This document shows, one piece after another, positions 1-9,237 of a stretch of DNA of 64,000 bases; the stretch's first letter is position 1, and each line of letters starts with the position of its first letter. The stretch comes from Nitrospira sp. Lineage in GTDB: Bacteria > Nitrospirota > Nitrospiria > Nitrospirales > Nitrospiraceae. The notes beneath the pieces are model-generated. The model ran no database searches. It had not been told where the DNA came from and saw only the letters and a program-made list of their open reading frames with translations. The stretch covers positions 1 through 64,000 of the forward strand of contig JAHBWU010000003.1 in assembly GCA_019636835.1 (NCBI GenBank), given 5' to 3'. Both the position numbers and the translations under genes were made by a program.

Positions 1-417
1 CCGGATCAGCATGAGCCCGCATTGAACGTGGTCGGAACAGAGGTAACGGTGTTGGCGTCGAACGCGGCGACGCAAAGCTATGGGATCACCTTGCAGCAGG
101 GCGCGGAAGGAACCGGCCCTCCGCCACATTGCCACGATTGGGACGAAGCGTTCTACGTCTTGAAAGGCGAGATTCACTTCCTATGCGACGGGAAAAACTA
201 TGCCTGCACCGCTGGGACTCTCGTGCACGTTCCTGGAGGAACCGTACACGGCTTTCGCTACGGAAGCGGCGGAGGTCAGATGCTCGAGATTACGGGAGCC
301 GGCGCGTTAGCGGCTCAGATGTTCACGGCCATCGACAAGGAGATTCCCCCTGGATCGCCGGATATTCCAAAGCTGCTTGATGTGCTCACGCGTAATGGGG
401 TAACTGTTGCGGTGTGA
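1..417 (+). CDS. Cupin-domain protein, 5' end cut by window edge
   Basis: Small single-domain cupin. The conserved barrel motifs are visible: PPPHCHDWDEAFYVLKGE carries the two histidines and the glutamate of cupin motif 1, and VHVPGGTVHGF carries the histidine of motif 2, so a metal-binding beta-barrel is expected. The frame is open back to base 1 (PDQHEPAL precedes the first TTG at 22), so a few N-terminal residues probably lie outside the window. The substrate cannot be told; similar small cupins are often annotated only as 'cupin domain-containing'. It stands alone: the next gene starts 130 bp downstream behind its own ribosome binding site. Confidence 0.8.
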   Translation, partial: PDQHEPALNVVGTEVTVLASNAATQSYGITLQQGAEGTGPPPHCHDWDEAFYVLKGEIHFLCDGKNYACTAGTLVHVPGGTVHGFRYGSGGGQMLEITGAGALAAQMFTAIDKEIPPGSPDIPKLLDVLTRNGVTVAV

Positions 418-547
418 CCATCACCGTGCTTGAGGGACGCACGCCCGATTGCGTGTTCGGGGAGACTCAACCGGCAAGGTTCACAAGGTCACGGTCGAAC
501 AGAAGCAACAACAGCGCACTTCCACATTCTAAAAAGGAGCAAAACCC

Positions 548-811
548 ATGGCAGACGCAAAAGAACAGATGACGAAAGCGGTGGAGTATCTCAAGCAGCA
601 GCGCGACGAGCTTCAAGTTCAACTTCACCTGGCGAAGGCGGACGCCAAGGACGAATGGGCCGGCCTGGAGAAGCAGTGGGAGGAGATAAGACCCAAACTG
701 GAGGCAGCGCGGGAGGAAGCCGGCAAGACCGCAGAATCCGTCAGCACCGCGCTGGGCCTGGCCATCGACGAGTTAAAGAAGGGCTATGAGCGGCTGAAGG
801 GGCGGCTGTGA
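548..811 (+). CDS. Small coiled-coil protein of unknown function
   Basis: 87-residue, strongly charged protein rich in E, K, A and Q with no signal peptide or membrane segment; nearly the whole length should be one alpha-helical coiled coil. The start is fixed by AAAAAGGAG about 8 bases upstream of ATG548. No catalytic motif is seen. It resembles small apolipoprotein- or stress-like helical proteins of environmental bacteria, but that is only a similarity of composition. An overlapping frame at 430-789 was judged a shadow because it lacks a ribosome binding site and has arginine/glycine-rich random composition. Confidence 0.7.
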   Translation: MADAKEQMTKAVEYLKQQRDELQVQLHLAKADAKDEWAGLEKQWEEIRPKLEAAREEAGKTAESVSTALGLAIDELKKGYERLKGRL

Positions 812-1015
812 AGGAGACACCACGAGAGTATCGGTGAAGGCGGACGCAAGCAGCGTCCCCTGCTCAAAAACGTTTCACCGCCGAGGCCAAGAGCTACAGT
901 GATCGTTACGGCTATCGGCGGTGACGCTAGCATTGTTCGATCTCGAAACGCTCACCGTTTTGCTCATAGCCTGTTATACTGACTCATCCTTTTTTTCACT
1001 TGAGAGTCGGCAGGC

Positions 1016-2473
1016 ATGAGCGATCCAACTTGGGATGAATTCGCCGAGCTCGCGCTGAAACGTATTGCGAAGTCCGGCGCCGAGTATGCCGATATCCGCA
1101 TTCAGGACAGCAGCACGGAGCATATCGAAGGCGAGGATTGCAGAATTTCTTCGGTTCGAGATGCTAGAGACATAGGCTTCGGCGTGCGGGTGCTTTATCA
1201 CGGGGCCTGGGGGTTCGCCGCGAGTTCGGTCTTGTCGTTGGAAGAAGTACCGCGGGTGGCGGGCCTGGCTGTTGAGATTGCCCGAGGGTCTGCATCGGTG
1301 GCCCTTGAGAAGGTGCGATTGGCATCGGAGCCGGTTCACCGCGATCGCATCGTCACACCGTATCGCATCGACCCCTTCAGCGTGCCGTTGGAGAAAAAAA
1401 CCGACTTATTGCTCAACACCATGGAGGTCTTGCAACGGCAATCCGGCATCGCGCGAAGCAGCGCAAGTCTCTGGGCGCGTCGGGACAGAAAGTTGTTTGT
1501 CTCGACCGAGGGGTCACACCTGGTGTTCGATCTTCTCGCGGGACAGGGTGACTGTACGGCGACGGCGCTGCATGAAGGCCGATTTGCATCGCGCAGCTTC
1601 AATACGCCGCATCTCAGGAAAGGCTTTGAACTGATCGAGGAAGCGGATTTCCTACGGGAAGCGTCACGTGTGGCCAACCAAGCGGTCGAAAAGGTGAAGG
1701 CGCCGGCGGTTGACGCCGGCCAGTATGATCTGGTGCTCGATCCTGAACATCTGTCGTTGACCATCCATGAATCCTGTGGCCATCCGAGCGAACTGGATCG
1801 AGCGCTTGGCTACGAGGCCAATTATGCCGGTACAAGTTTCTTGACGACGGAGAAGCGCGGCACCTTTTGCTATGGCTCGCGGCATGTGAATTTAGTTGCC
1901 GATAACACCGAACCGGAAACTTTGGCCGCGACCGGCTACGATGATGATGGAGTGGCCTGTCAGAAGTGGGACATCGTCCGCAACGGGATCTTCGTCGGAT
2001 ACTGTACGAACCGTGAAGTGGCGCCGAAGATCGGCGAATCTCGTTCCTGTGGCTCCAATCGGGCTGATGGATGGGGAAATATTCCGATGGTACGGATTGC
2101 CAATATCGGACTTGAGCCCGGCGAGGCGACGCGTGAGCAGCTCATTGCCGACGTGAAACGGGGCGTCTATATCGAAGGCCATGGGTCCTACAGCATTGAT
2201 CAGCGCCGCTACAATTTCCAGTTCGGCGGTGACGCGTTCTGGTTGATCGAAAACGGCAGGAGAACCCATATGTTGCGGGATGTGATCTACCATGGGATCA
2301 CGCCGGAATTCTGGAACAACTGCGATGGAGTGGCTGACCGATCTTTTCGCCGGCGGTACGGATTCATTACGTGTGGGAAGGGGCAGCCGGGCCAGTCCGG
2401 CTGGATGACCCATGCCGCCGCTCCCGCGAGATTTCGCCAGGTTCACGTGATCCGAGGAGAAGAAAGCTCATGA
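1016..2473 (+). CDS. tldD: TldD metalloprotease subunit
   Basis: 485-residue TldD/PmbA-family peptidase. The zinc site HExxxH is present as HESCGH at residues 251-256 within the segment TIHESCGHPSE, followed by the conserved LGYEANYAGTSF. In characterised systems TldD pairs with TldE (PmbA) to form a heterodimeric protease that degrades unfolded peptides and trims RiPP leaders such as microcin B17. The partner follows directly with an ATGA overlap (start 2470, stop 2473), so the two are translationally coupled. No RiPP precursor gene is visible nearby, so a general proteolytic role is likelier here. Confidence 0.95.
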   Translation: MSDPTWDEFAELALKRIAKSGAEYADIRIQDSSTEHIEGEDCRISSVRDARDIGFGVRVLYHGAWGFAASSVLSLEEVPRVAGLAVEIARGSASVALEKVRLASEPVHRDRIVTPYRIDPFSVPLEKKTDLLLNTMEVLQRQSGIARSSASLWARRDRKLFVSTEGSHLVFDLLAGQGDCTATALHEGRFASRSFNTPHLRKGFELIEEADFLREASRVANQAVEKVKAPAVDAGQYDLVLDPEHLSLTIHESCGHPSELDRALGYEANYAGTSFLTTEKRGTFCYGSRHVNLVADNTEPETLAATGYDDDGVACQKWDIVRNGIFVGYCTNREVAPKIGESRSCGSNRADGWGNIPMVRIANIGLEPGEATREQLIADVKRGVYIEGHGSYSIDQRRYNFQFGGDAFWLIENGRRTHMLRDVIYHGITPEFWNNCDGVADRSFRRRYGFITCGKGQPGQSGWMTHAAAPARFRQVHVIRGEESS

Positions 2474-3810
2474 CCGTATCGAGCGGCACTTGGCCGAAGA
2501 TGACCGGCTCCGACGAGTTTCGTTTTCTGAGCGATCTGGTCATGACCCGCTCGTCCGCTGATCATACGATCGTCAGGCTTCGCGATCACCATGCCGGAAC
2601 GACCAGGTTCGCCAATAATCAAGTCATTCAAAATGTCGATGCGAGACGAGGCTCTCTGGCCGTGACGGTCGCCTTCGGGGGTCGGCATGGGACCGTCGGC
2701 ACGACGGATTTTACCGCCGGCGCGATTCAGGATGTGCTGGCACGCGCTGAACGGATCGCTCGGGTCTCACCGGTCGATCCCGAATATCTTCCGCCTCCCG
2801 ATCCGTGCATATTCCCTGTTCGAGAGACGGCGAAACCGGAGACCCTGGCGGCAGGGCCGGTCAAACGTCTGGAGTATGCCAATGAAGCGATCGGGCACTG
2901 CCGGATGGAGAACCTCATGGCGGCCGGTATCGTCTCGTCGTCGACGACGGCAGTAGGGATTGCCACCGGCAACGGACTGTTCGGCTACGAACGTCGAGCA
3001 GATGCGAAGTTCAGCCTGACGGTCCAAGCCGGTGATGCGACCGGTTGGAGTGCGACCGCCCATCGGTCGATCGATCACTTGAAGGTTCAAGAGCGGACCT
3101 TGGCGGCCATTGCCAAAGCCAAGCGAGGTCGCTCTGCGCGCGAGATGCCGGCTGGGCGGTATCCCGTCATTCTTGAACCGGCAGCCGTGGCGGGCCTTTG
3201 GGCGTGGCTGATTTGGGCGCTGGATGCCAAGTCTTATGTGAAAAAGACGAGCCCTTTCGCCGGCAAGCTGGGACAAGCGATCGTGGACGAACGGTTAACA
3301 CTCAAAAACGTTCCTGATCATGCCGACCTGCTTGGAGAGGGATTTACCCATGAGGGGTTGCCGAGTACCGATTCGCTGTGGATCGATCAAGGGATCCTAA
3401 CGCAGCTGGCTTACGATCGATTTACGGCGAAGGCGCATGGCGTGAAAAGCATTCCGACCTTGGAGGCCCCTGCTTTGTCGGTCGAGGGGCCTCCGGCACA
3501 TTCGATTCAGGACCTCATCAAAGACACGGAAAGAGCAATTCTCGTGTCGAACTTTTGGTACATCCGCCCCGTGAATCCTCGCGATCTCATGCTGACCGGT
3601 ATGACGCGGGATGGGACATTTTTGGTTGAGAAGGGGGAGGTTGTCTCGGCAGTCAAGAATTTCCGCTTCCATGAGAGTCCCCTCCAGGTGTTTCGACACA
3701 TCAACATGTGGACCTCGCCGATGGAGGCGGTCAATTCGGAAACCGGTAAGATGCTGGTTCCGGCCATGGCCCTGCCCCAATTTCATTTTTCGAGTGTGAC
3801 TCGATTTTAG
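2470..3810 (+). CDS. tldE: TldE/PmbA protease partner
   Basis: 446-residue TldD/PmbA-family protein lacking the HExxxH zinc motif, which marks it as the TldE (PmbA) subunit. An in-frame start exists further upstream inside tldD (2371), but ATG2470 is preferred: it overlaps the tldD stop as ATGA and has GAGGAGAA about 6 bases upstream. Conserved family segments include the N-terminal FRFLSDLVMTRSS region and the C-terminal NFWYIRPVNPRD and EKGEVVSAVKNFRF segments. It should form the heterodimer with the upstream TldD. Confidence 0.92.
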   Translation: MTVSSGTWPKMTGSDEFRFLSDLVMTRSSADHTIVRLRDHHAGTTRFANNQVIQNVDARRGSLAVTVAFGGRHGTVGTTDFTAGAIQDVLARAERIARVSPVDPEYLPPPDPCIFPVRETAKPETLAAGPVKRLEYANEAIGHCRMENLMAAGIVSSSTTAVGIATGNGLFGYERRADAKFSLTVQAGDATGWSATAHRSIDHLKVQERTLAAIAKAKRGRSAREMPAGRYPVILEPAAVAGLWAWLIWALDAKSYVKKTSPFAGKLGQAIVDERLTLKNVPDHADLLGEGFTHEGLPSTDSLWIDQGILTQLAYDRFTAKAHGVKSIPTLEAPALSVEGPPAHSIQDLIKDTERAILVSNFWYIRPVNPRDLMLTGMTRDGTFLVEKGEVVSAVKNFRFHESPLQVFRHINMWTSPMEAVNSETGKMLVPAMALPQFHFSSVTRF

Positions 3811-3933
3811 GATTATCGTAAGGACTCCGAATATATTTCAGCGTCGCATAATAAAAGGGTTGACTCTTCCAGCCACGAAGGAGTAGGTACATCAGTAGCA
3901 ATCTACTAGGTCCGAATGAAGGGGATCCGTCAT

Positions 3934-4599
3934 ATGGCCCCGCGATTCAACAAAGAACCGATCAACCTCATTCATCGCATTCCTTCGCAGAAGCAAATCG
4001 ATGAAGCTCGTCCTGTGCCCGCACCCTATGGTCAGCTCCTGCTCGATGCCGGAGCTGCTTGCTGGCGCAAGATGGTTGATCTCTTTGCGTATGTGACGCG
4101 GTATGAGGACGAGACCTCTCCACGGATTCGTAAACCGCTTGCGCTGCCCGACCGAACGATGGAGCACGCCACGATTCAACAGGATCACCTCCGTCCGAAT
4201 GTTGGGGAAGAGCCGGTCCAGGAAGCAGAGAATTCTCGGGCTGCAACGGTCACAATCCTACAAAAGCCGGTCCAGGCACCGACTCTTGTTCAGTCGGAGG
4301 AAGCCGCCGAACTCCGAGCTTTTCTGGTCGGGCAACAGGATGAGATTGCCCGGCTTACTTCACACATTCAAGAACTCACGTCCTTGGTCAGCTCTCAGCA
4401 ACAGGTCCTCGTTCATCTCGGTAAGGAGCTGGAAGCCGGTTCATTTTCGACAACCTCGACCAGCACGGCGGCCGCCTCCGTCAAGCGAAGCCGTATCGGT
4501 CGGAAGAAACCGACTGAAAATGAAACACCGCATCCGCTTCAGGAAAATGAGCATCCGCACGCTTCTCAGAAAAGTGAAGGCCCGTCACTCAATCTATAA
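3934..4599 (+). CDS. Hypothetical protein with central coiled coil
   Basis: 221-residue protein that I do not recognise. The N-terminal ~60 residues are mixed; a coiled-coil stretch follows around residues 125-170 (EEAAELRAFLVGQQDEIARL and after), then a low-complexity Ser/Thr/Lys-rich tail. No signal peptide, membrane helix or catalytic motif is seen. ATG3934 is preferred over ATG3916 because GAAGGGGA lies 8 bases before it. It sits alone between tldE and the exported TPR gene; the tail suggests a scaffold or DNA/protein-binding role, but nothing proves it. Confidence 0.6.
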   Translation: MAPRFNKEPINLIHRIPSQKQIDEARPVPAPYGQLLLDAGAACWRKMVDLFAYVTRYEDETSPRIRKPLALPDRTMEHATIQQDHLRPNVGEEPVQEAENSRAATVTILQKPVQAPTLVQSEEAAELRAFLVGQQDEIARLTSHIQELTSLVSSQQQVLVHLGKELEAGSFSTTSTSTAAASVKRSRIGRKKPTENETPHPLQENEHPHASQKSEGPSLNL

Positions 4600-4763
4600 G
4601 TTAGACCCTTTGGGGTCGTTCTGTGGCCCCATCGGCTCCGACGCTTTCCCAGCACTTCGCAGGTAAAAGAGAATAAATCCTACTGATCAGCGTTCGTGGT
4701 GCTGTTTACACGTACACCTGTTTCTCTAGCCAGGTGCGGGTCAGGTCTGCTAAAAAACCCTCA

Positions 4764-6401
4764 ATGAGCATCTTTCGCCTCCTCTTGTGGGCGGTGCCGT
4801 GGCTAGGTCTATTCGCGATTGATTTGAGCGCGGCCGCTGAACGCCCTGTCTCCCGCGTCCCTCTCTTTGACAATCTCGGCACGCTTCACCATCCCATCAC
4901 GACGAACTCTAACGAGGCTCAACAATACTTTGATCAAGGTTTGCGGTTCGTGTACGCCTTCAACCATGAGGAGGCCATCATGGCCTTCGAAGAAGCCGCG
5001 CGTCTTGATCCCGCTGCGGCGATGGCCTATTGGGGTGTGGCGCTCGCGTCCGGTCCGAACATCAATGCGACGATGGACAAGGGAGCAGAACGGCGGGCGT
5101 GGGAAGCCGTACAAAAAGCCCGCGCTCATCGCGCCCGTGTGAGCCCGGCCGAGCAGGCCTATATCGACGCGATCGGCAAGCGATACGCTCTCAATACACA
5201 TGCGCGATCGGCTCTCGATAAGGCTTATGCGGACGCGATGCGGTTAGTCTGGCGGCAGTTTCCGAACGATCCGGATGCCGGCGTATTGTTCGCTGAAGCC
5301 TTGATGGATCTGCGCCCTTGGGATTTATGGACGGCGGCTGGTCGGCCAAGGCCCGGCACCGAGGAGCTCGTATCCACATTGGAGTCGATTCTGGCTCGTT
5401 TCCCGGATCATCCGGGAGCTTGCCACTACTATATCCACAGCGTGGAAGCATCTCCGACCCTTGATCGAGCGGTGGCCTGCGCGGAACGTTTGCCCAGACT
5501 TATGCCGGGTGCCGGCCACTTAGTCCACATGCCGGCCCATATCTACATGCGGCTCGGTCGATACCATGAAGCGGTTGAACGGAATGCGCATGCCGCGGAT
5601 GTGGATCGCAACTATTTGACAGGCCGAAAATTACGCGGCGACTATGCCGACGGTTATTACACCCACAATCTGCATTTCCTTTGGGCTTCCTTAGCGATGG
5701 AGGGGCGAAAAACCGAGGCCTTGAAGGTGGCACGTCGACTGACCGGAACGATCACCGAAGACGAAGCGCGGAAGGATAAATGGAAGGAATTGTATCTTCC
5801 CACTCCCTTGTGGTCGATGATCCGGTTCGGACAGTGGGACGATCTGCTGCGCGAGCCGCCTCCTTCCAAGCCGCTGCGTCTGCAACAGGGGATGTGGCGA
5901 TTGGGAAGAGGCATGGCGCTATCGGCGTCAGGCCGCTTGCCCGGGGCCGAGGGCGAGCACCTCGTGCTGGCCGGCATGGCCAAACGCCTCGGCCGTGATC
6001 GAACGTCAGAGGAGAAAACCGAACGGACTCTGCTCAAGATCGCGGAACGACTGTTGGCCGGTGAGCTCGCGATGCACCGCCAGAAGTACGACGAGGGGAT
6101 CACATCGTTTACCGATGCCGTCAAGCTGGAAGAGGGGTTACCATACACAGAACCTCCATTCTGGCCGATTCCCACCCGCCACTATCTCGGCGCTGCTTTG
6201 CTGAGAGCCGGTCAGCCCGGCAAGGCGGAGGCAGTCTATCGAACGGATCTAGAGAAGAGTCCGAGGAACGGATGGGCTCAGTTTGGACTCATGCAGAGCC
6301 TCCGCGCTCAGCGGAAAGGCCGTGAAGCGGACGCAGTGGAAAAGCAATGGCAACAGGCATGGGAGCATGCCGATGTCACGCTCACGGCATCTCGGTTTTG
6401 A
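4764..6401 (+). CDS. Exported TPR-repeat protein
   Basis: 545-residue protein with an N-terminal signal peptide (MSIFRLLLWAVPWLGLFAID... ending near LSAAAERP). Tetratricopeptide-type helical repeats follow: the first is centred on QQYFDQGLRFVYAFNHEEAI / AFEEAARLDPAAAMAYWGVA, others lie in the middle (HIYMRLGRYHEAVERN) and at the C-terminus (GAALLRAGQPGKAEAVYRTD). ATG4764 is chosen rather than GTG4734 because it begins the signal sequence directly, although no strong ribosome binding site is seen. Such proteins are found in many environmental bacteria without an assigned function; periplasmic protein-protein interaction is the inference. Confidence 0.78.
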   Translation: MSIFRLLLWAVPWLGLFAIDLSAAAERPVSRVPLFDNLGTLHHPITTNSNEAQQYFDQGLRFVYAFNHEEAIMAFEEAARLDPAAAMAYWGVALASGPNINATMDKGAERRAWEAVQKARAHRARVSPAEQAYIDAIGKRYALNTHARSALDKAYADAMRLVWRQFPNDPDAGVLFAEALMDLRPWDLWTAAGRPRPGTEELVSTLESILARFPDHPGACHYYIHSVEASPTLDRAVACAERLPRLMPGAGHLVHMPAHIYMRLGRYHEAVERNAHAADVDRNYLTGRKLRGDYADGYYTHNLHFLWASLAMEGRKTEALKVARRLTGTITEDEARKDKWKELYLPTPLWSMIRFGQWDDLLREPPPSKPLRLQQGMWRLGRGMALSASGRLPGAEGEHLVLAGMAKRLGRDRTSEEKTERTLLKIAERLLAGELAMHRQKYDEGITSFTDAVKLEEGLPYTEPPFWPIPTRHYLGAALLRAGQPGKAEAVYRTDLEKSPRNGWAQFGLMQSLRAQRKGREADAVEKQWQQAWEHADVTLTASRF

Positions 6402-6431
6402 AGGAGAGGAAACGGACTGTAGGAGGGAGTG

Positions 6432-6974
6432 ATGCGATTTGTGGTTGGCGTGATGGGCCCGGCCAAAGCTCCAAAGCGGGACCTCGACAATGCTCGGGTC
6501 CTGGGAGAATTCATTGCACGGCGTGGCTGGGTGGTCTTGACCGGCGGTCGTGACGTGGGCGTCATGGATGCGGCTTGCGAAGGAGCCAAGCGGGTGGGCG
6601 GAAGTTTAACCATCGGCATCTTGCCGACGGCCAAGGACAAGGTGTCTCGCCATGTAGATGTGCCGATTATCACGGAAATGGGCAGTGGCCGTAACAACAT
6701 CAATGTTCTGACCAGCCATGTCGTGGTGGTGTGTGGATTGAGCGGATCGGGTACGGTGTCGGAGGTCGCCTTGGCGGTAAAGGCGGGTAAACCGGTCATT
6801 CTCGTTGAAGCCTCTCCCGCCGATGTGGCGTTCTTCCGCAAGCTCGATCAGCGATTGGTCAATGCCGCCGCCTCCCCGGAAGAGGCCATTGAGCTGATCA
6901 TGAAACTTATGGACGGGCGTCAACGACGAGTGCGCCGCACGGGGAAGGATACGTACGGCTACCTTCCGGTCTGA
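6432..6974 (+). CDS. SLOG-fold (TIGR00725/LOG-like) nucleotide-binding protein
   Basis: 180-residue Rossmann-like protein of the TIGR00725/DprA-LOG superfamily. It has the N-terminal FVVGVMGP strand, GGRDVGVMDAACEGAK, and a SGSGTVSEVALAVKAGKPV segment in place of the PGGxGTxxE motif of lysine-decarboxylase-like LOG phosphoribohydrolases. The altered motif makes cytokinin-nucleotide hydrolysis uncertain; nucleotide or nucleotide-sugar binding is safer. AGGAGGGAG precedes ATG6432; a GTG at 6429 is also possible. It lies 30 bp after the TPR gene and may be co-transcribed with it. Confidence 0.8.
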   Translation: MRFVVGVMGPAKAPKRDLDNARVLGEFIARRGWVVLTGGRDVGVMDAACEGAKRVGGSLTIGILPTAKDKVSRHVDVPIITEMGSGRNNINVLTSHVVVVCGLSGSGTVSEVALAVKAGKPVILVEASPADVAFFRKLDQRLVNAAASPEEAIELIMKLMDGRQRRVRRTGKDTYGYLPV

Positions 6975-7121
6975 GGACCGAAACCTACAGAAACATGCTC
7001 AACAGAATCGTTTCCATCGCGAGCTGAACCGATATCAGTCCTCTCCACGATCGCCGTGATCACCGTAGTAAGATGTAAGAACTGTCGTCCTGCGACGACG
7101 ATAGAGAAGGAGGAAATCTCT

Positions 7122-7742
7122 ATGACTACTCTTCAACGTTTGTCCATCATGGTGGTCGGTCTCGTGACTTGTGCGACTCTAACAGCAGGGCTCTCAAGCG
7201 GAGTTCAGAGCGCACCGACCACCGCCAAGGCTTACTTTGCGGGTGGCTGTTTCTGGTGCATGGAAGAGGCATTTGAAAAAGTAGATGGCGTTATCGCAGT
7301 CGTATCTGGCTACATGGGAGGCACAGTCGCCAATCCCACCTATGAACAGGTCTCAGATGGACGCACGGGCCACGCGGAGTCCATCGAAGTGATCTATGAT
7401 CCGTCGAAGGTTACATACCAGAAATTGTTAGATGCCTTTTGGCGCAACATCGACCCGGTCACGCCGAACGCGCAATTCTGCGACCATGGGACTCAGTACC
7501 GCGCGGTGGTCTTCTATTCAACCGATGAAGAAAAACGGCTCTCAGAAGAGTCAAAAAGTAAGATCGAACAGTCCAAGCGGCTTCCTGCCCCGATCGTGAC
7601 GCAGCTGGTCCAAGCGTCAACCTTCTACCAGGCTGAGGACTATCACCAGGATTACTACAAGAAGAACCCACTCAGGTATAAGTATTACAAATACAGCTGC
7701 GGCCGAGCCCAGCGGTTGGAGGCCTTGTGGGGGAAGCCGTAG
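7122..7742 (+). CDS. msrA: Peptide-methionine (S)-S-oxide reductase, exported form
   Basis: 206-residue MsrA. It reduces methionine-S-sulfoxide in proteins. The catalytic GCFWC motif is at residues 42-46, followed by the family segments VDGVIAVVSGYMGG, GHAESIEV, FCDHGTQYRAVVF and QAEDYHQDYY. The first ~31 residues form a signal peptide (hydrophobic stretch ending at SGVQSAP), so it should act in the periplasm on oxidised exported proteins. The start at 7122 is supported by GAAGGAGGAAA just upstream, rather than an earlier in-frame start at 7056. It stands alone; a 7-bp hairpin follows at 7777-7793. Confidence 0.95.
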   Translation: MTTLQRLSIMVVGLVTCATLTAGLSSGVQSAPTTAKAYFAGGCFWCMEEAFEKVDGVIAVVSGYMGGTVANPTYEQVSDGRTGHAESIEVIYDPSKVTYQKLLDAFWRNIDPVTPNAQFCDHGTQYRAVVFYSTDEEKRLSEESKSKIEQSKRLPAPIVTQLVQASTFYQAEDYHQDYYKKNPLRYKYYKYSCGRAQRLEALWGKP

Positions 7743-8059
7743 GAGCGATGGGAGTCAGCACGACAAAGACAATTTCAAGATCATCCTGATCTTCATTTCC
7801 ACCAATGATTCGACTCTACAGTCGGCCGTCGACACATCCAACACGGTAGTCTCTGATGTCATGATGGCGCTCTTTTCAAAGGAAGATCAGGCTGACAGTC
7901 TTTGGTGTGCGCATAGAAAAGACATGAGCAGGCATAATCACGACTTCCCTGCGTAGACTTCAATTACCGCTCCCATCGCGCTTCAAATTCTGACCCCCTT
8001 GACGCTGGCCCAATCCTCTGCCACAAAGGACCCGATCCAGAAGGTAAGAAGGAGTAGCG
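7743..8059. other. 317-bp non-coding gap between msrA and the aminotransferase
   Basis: No convincing gene. A perfect 7-bp hairpin (AAGATCA/TGATCTT, 7777-7793) could be a weak terminator for msrA but lacks a T-tract. The aminotransferase ribosome binding site AAGAAGGAG lies at about 8048-8056. No strong sigma-70 promoter was recognised. Confidence 0.5.
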
Positions 8060-9217
8060 ATGCGAACAGTGAGTCGACGGATGGTGGATCTCGCCCAATC
8101 GGAAATTCGGGCGATGACCCAGGCTTGCGCGAGCGCGAAGGGTCTCAATATGGCACAGGGTGTCTGTGACACACCGGTGCCGTCGATCGTTCTCGAAGGG
8201 GCGGAGAAGGCCATCAGGGATGGGCACAATGTCTACACCCGCTTCGACGGTGTGCCTGAATTGCGCCAGGCCATCGCCGACAAGCTGGCGCACTATAACG
8301 GTATTGAAGCCGATCCAGAAACGCAGATCACCGTCAGCGCCGGGGCAACCGGCGCATTTCACTGCGCCTGTGAGGCGTTGCTTGATCCGGGTGACGAAGT
8401 CATCCTCTTCGAACCATACTATCAGTACCACATCAGTGCCTTGCGCGCGGTCGAGGCTGTGGCGGTGGTTGTGAAGATGAAGCCCCCGAAATGGACGTTC
8501 GACCCGGCTCAGCTCGAAGAGACGGTGACACCTAAGACCAAGGCCATCATCGTCAACTCGCCCGGCAACCCATCGGGCAAGATATTCAGTCGAACGGAAC
8601 TTGAGGCGCTGGCAGATTTTGCGTGTCGGCACGATCTGTTCGTCATGACGGATGAAATCTACGAATACTTTCTCTATGACGGGCGGCGGCATGTGAGCAT
8701 GGCCTCCTTGCCGAATATGGCCGAACGGACGGTGACCATCGGAGGGTATTCCAAGACGTTCAGCGTGACGGGGTGGCGGATCGGATACAGTGTGGCTGCG
8801 CAGCCCTGGACAAGAGCTATCGGCGCGATGAACGATCTCCTCTACGTCTGTGCTCCGGCGCCGCTTCAAATGGGTGTGGCTCACGGGATCCGAAAATTGT
8901 CCGATGATTTCTATGGAAGTCTGGCTCGAGAATTTCAGCTGAAGCGCGATAAGTTTTGCAGCGCCGTGGCCAAGGCGGGACTCGCTCCATCGATCCCAGA
9001 AGGGGCTTATTACGTATTGGCGGATGTGTCTCGGCTTCCTGGTAACACAGGGAAAGCTCGCGCCATGTATCTGTTAGAGAAAACCGGCGTGGCTGGTGTA
9101 CCGGGAGAAGCCTTTTTCTCCGGTGCGGCAGGAGCCAACTACATTCGATTCAGTTATGCCAAGACGGACCAAGATCTTGATGAGGCTTGTCGGCGGTTGA
9201 CGGAAGCCGACTTTTAG
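8060..9217 (+). CDS. Pyridoxal-phosphate aminotransferase, class I/II
   Basis: 385-residue fold-type I aminotransferase. PLP-binding features are visible: the NSPGNPSGK segment, TDEIYEYFLYDG with the cofactor aspartate and tyrosine, and SKTFSVTGWRIGY with the Schiff-base lysine at about residue 232. The length and N-terminal YTRFDGVPELRQAIA segment fit the aspartate/aromatic/glutamine transaminase group (AspC/YbdL-like). The exact amino donor cannot be told from sequence. ATG8060 has AAGAAGGAG about 5 bases upstream. It ends only 20 bp from the convergent cysQ stop. Confidence 0.85.
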   Translation: MRTVSRRMVDLAQSEIRAMTQACASAKGLNMAQGVCDTPVPSIVLEGAEKAIRDGHNVYTRFDGVPELRQAIADKLAHYNGIEADPETQITVSAGATGAFHCACEALLDPGDEVILFEPYYQYHISALRAVEAVAVVVKMKPPKWTFDPAQLEETVTPKTKAIIVNSPGNPSGKIFSRTELEALADFACRHDLFVMTDEIYEYFLYDGRRHVSMASLPNMAERTVTIGGYSKTFSVTGWRIGYSVAAQPWTRAIGAMNDLLYVCAPAPLQMGVAHGIRKLSDDFYGSLAREFQLKRDKFCSAVAKAGLAPSIPEGAYYVLADVSRLPGNTGKARAMYLLEKTGVAGVPGEAFFSGAAGANYIRFSYAKTDQDLDEACRRLTEADF

Positions 9218-9237
9218 TATTCGAGACAGGCGGTCAT

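Noticed and set aside
7964-8884. Minus-strand frame of ~300 codons opposite the aminotransferase
   Set aside because: No ribosome binding site or domain; the plus strand holds a complete aminotransferase with its PLP lysine.
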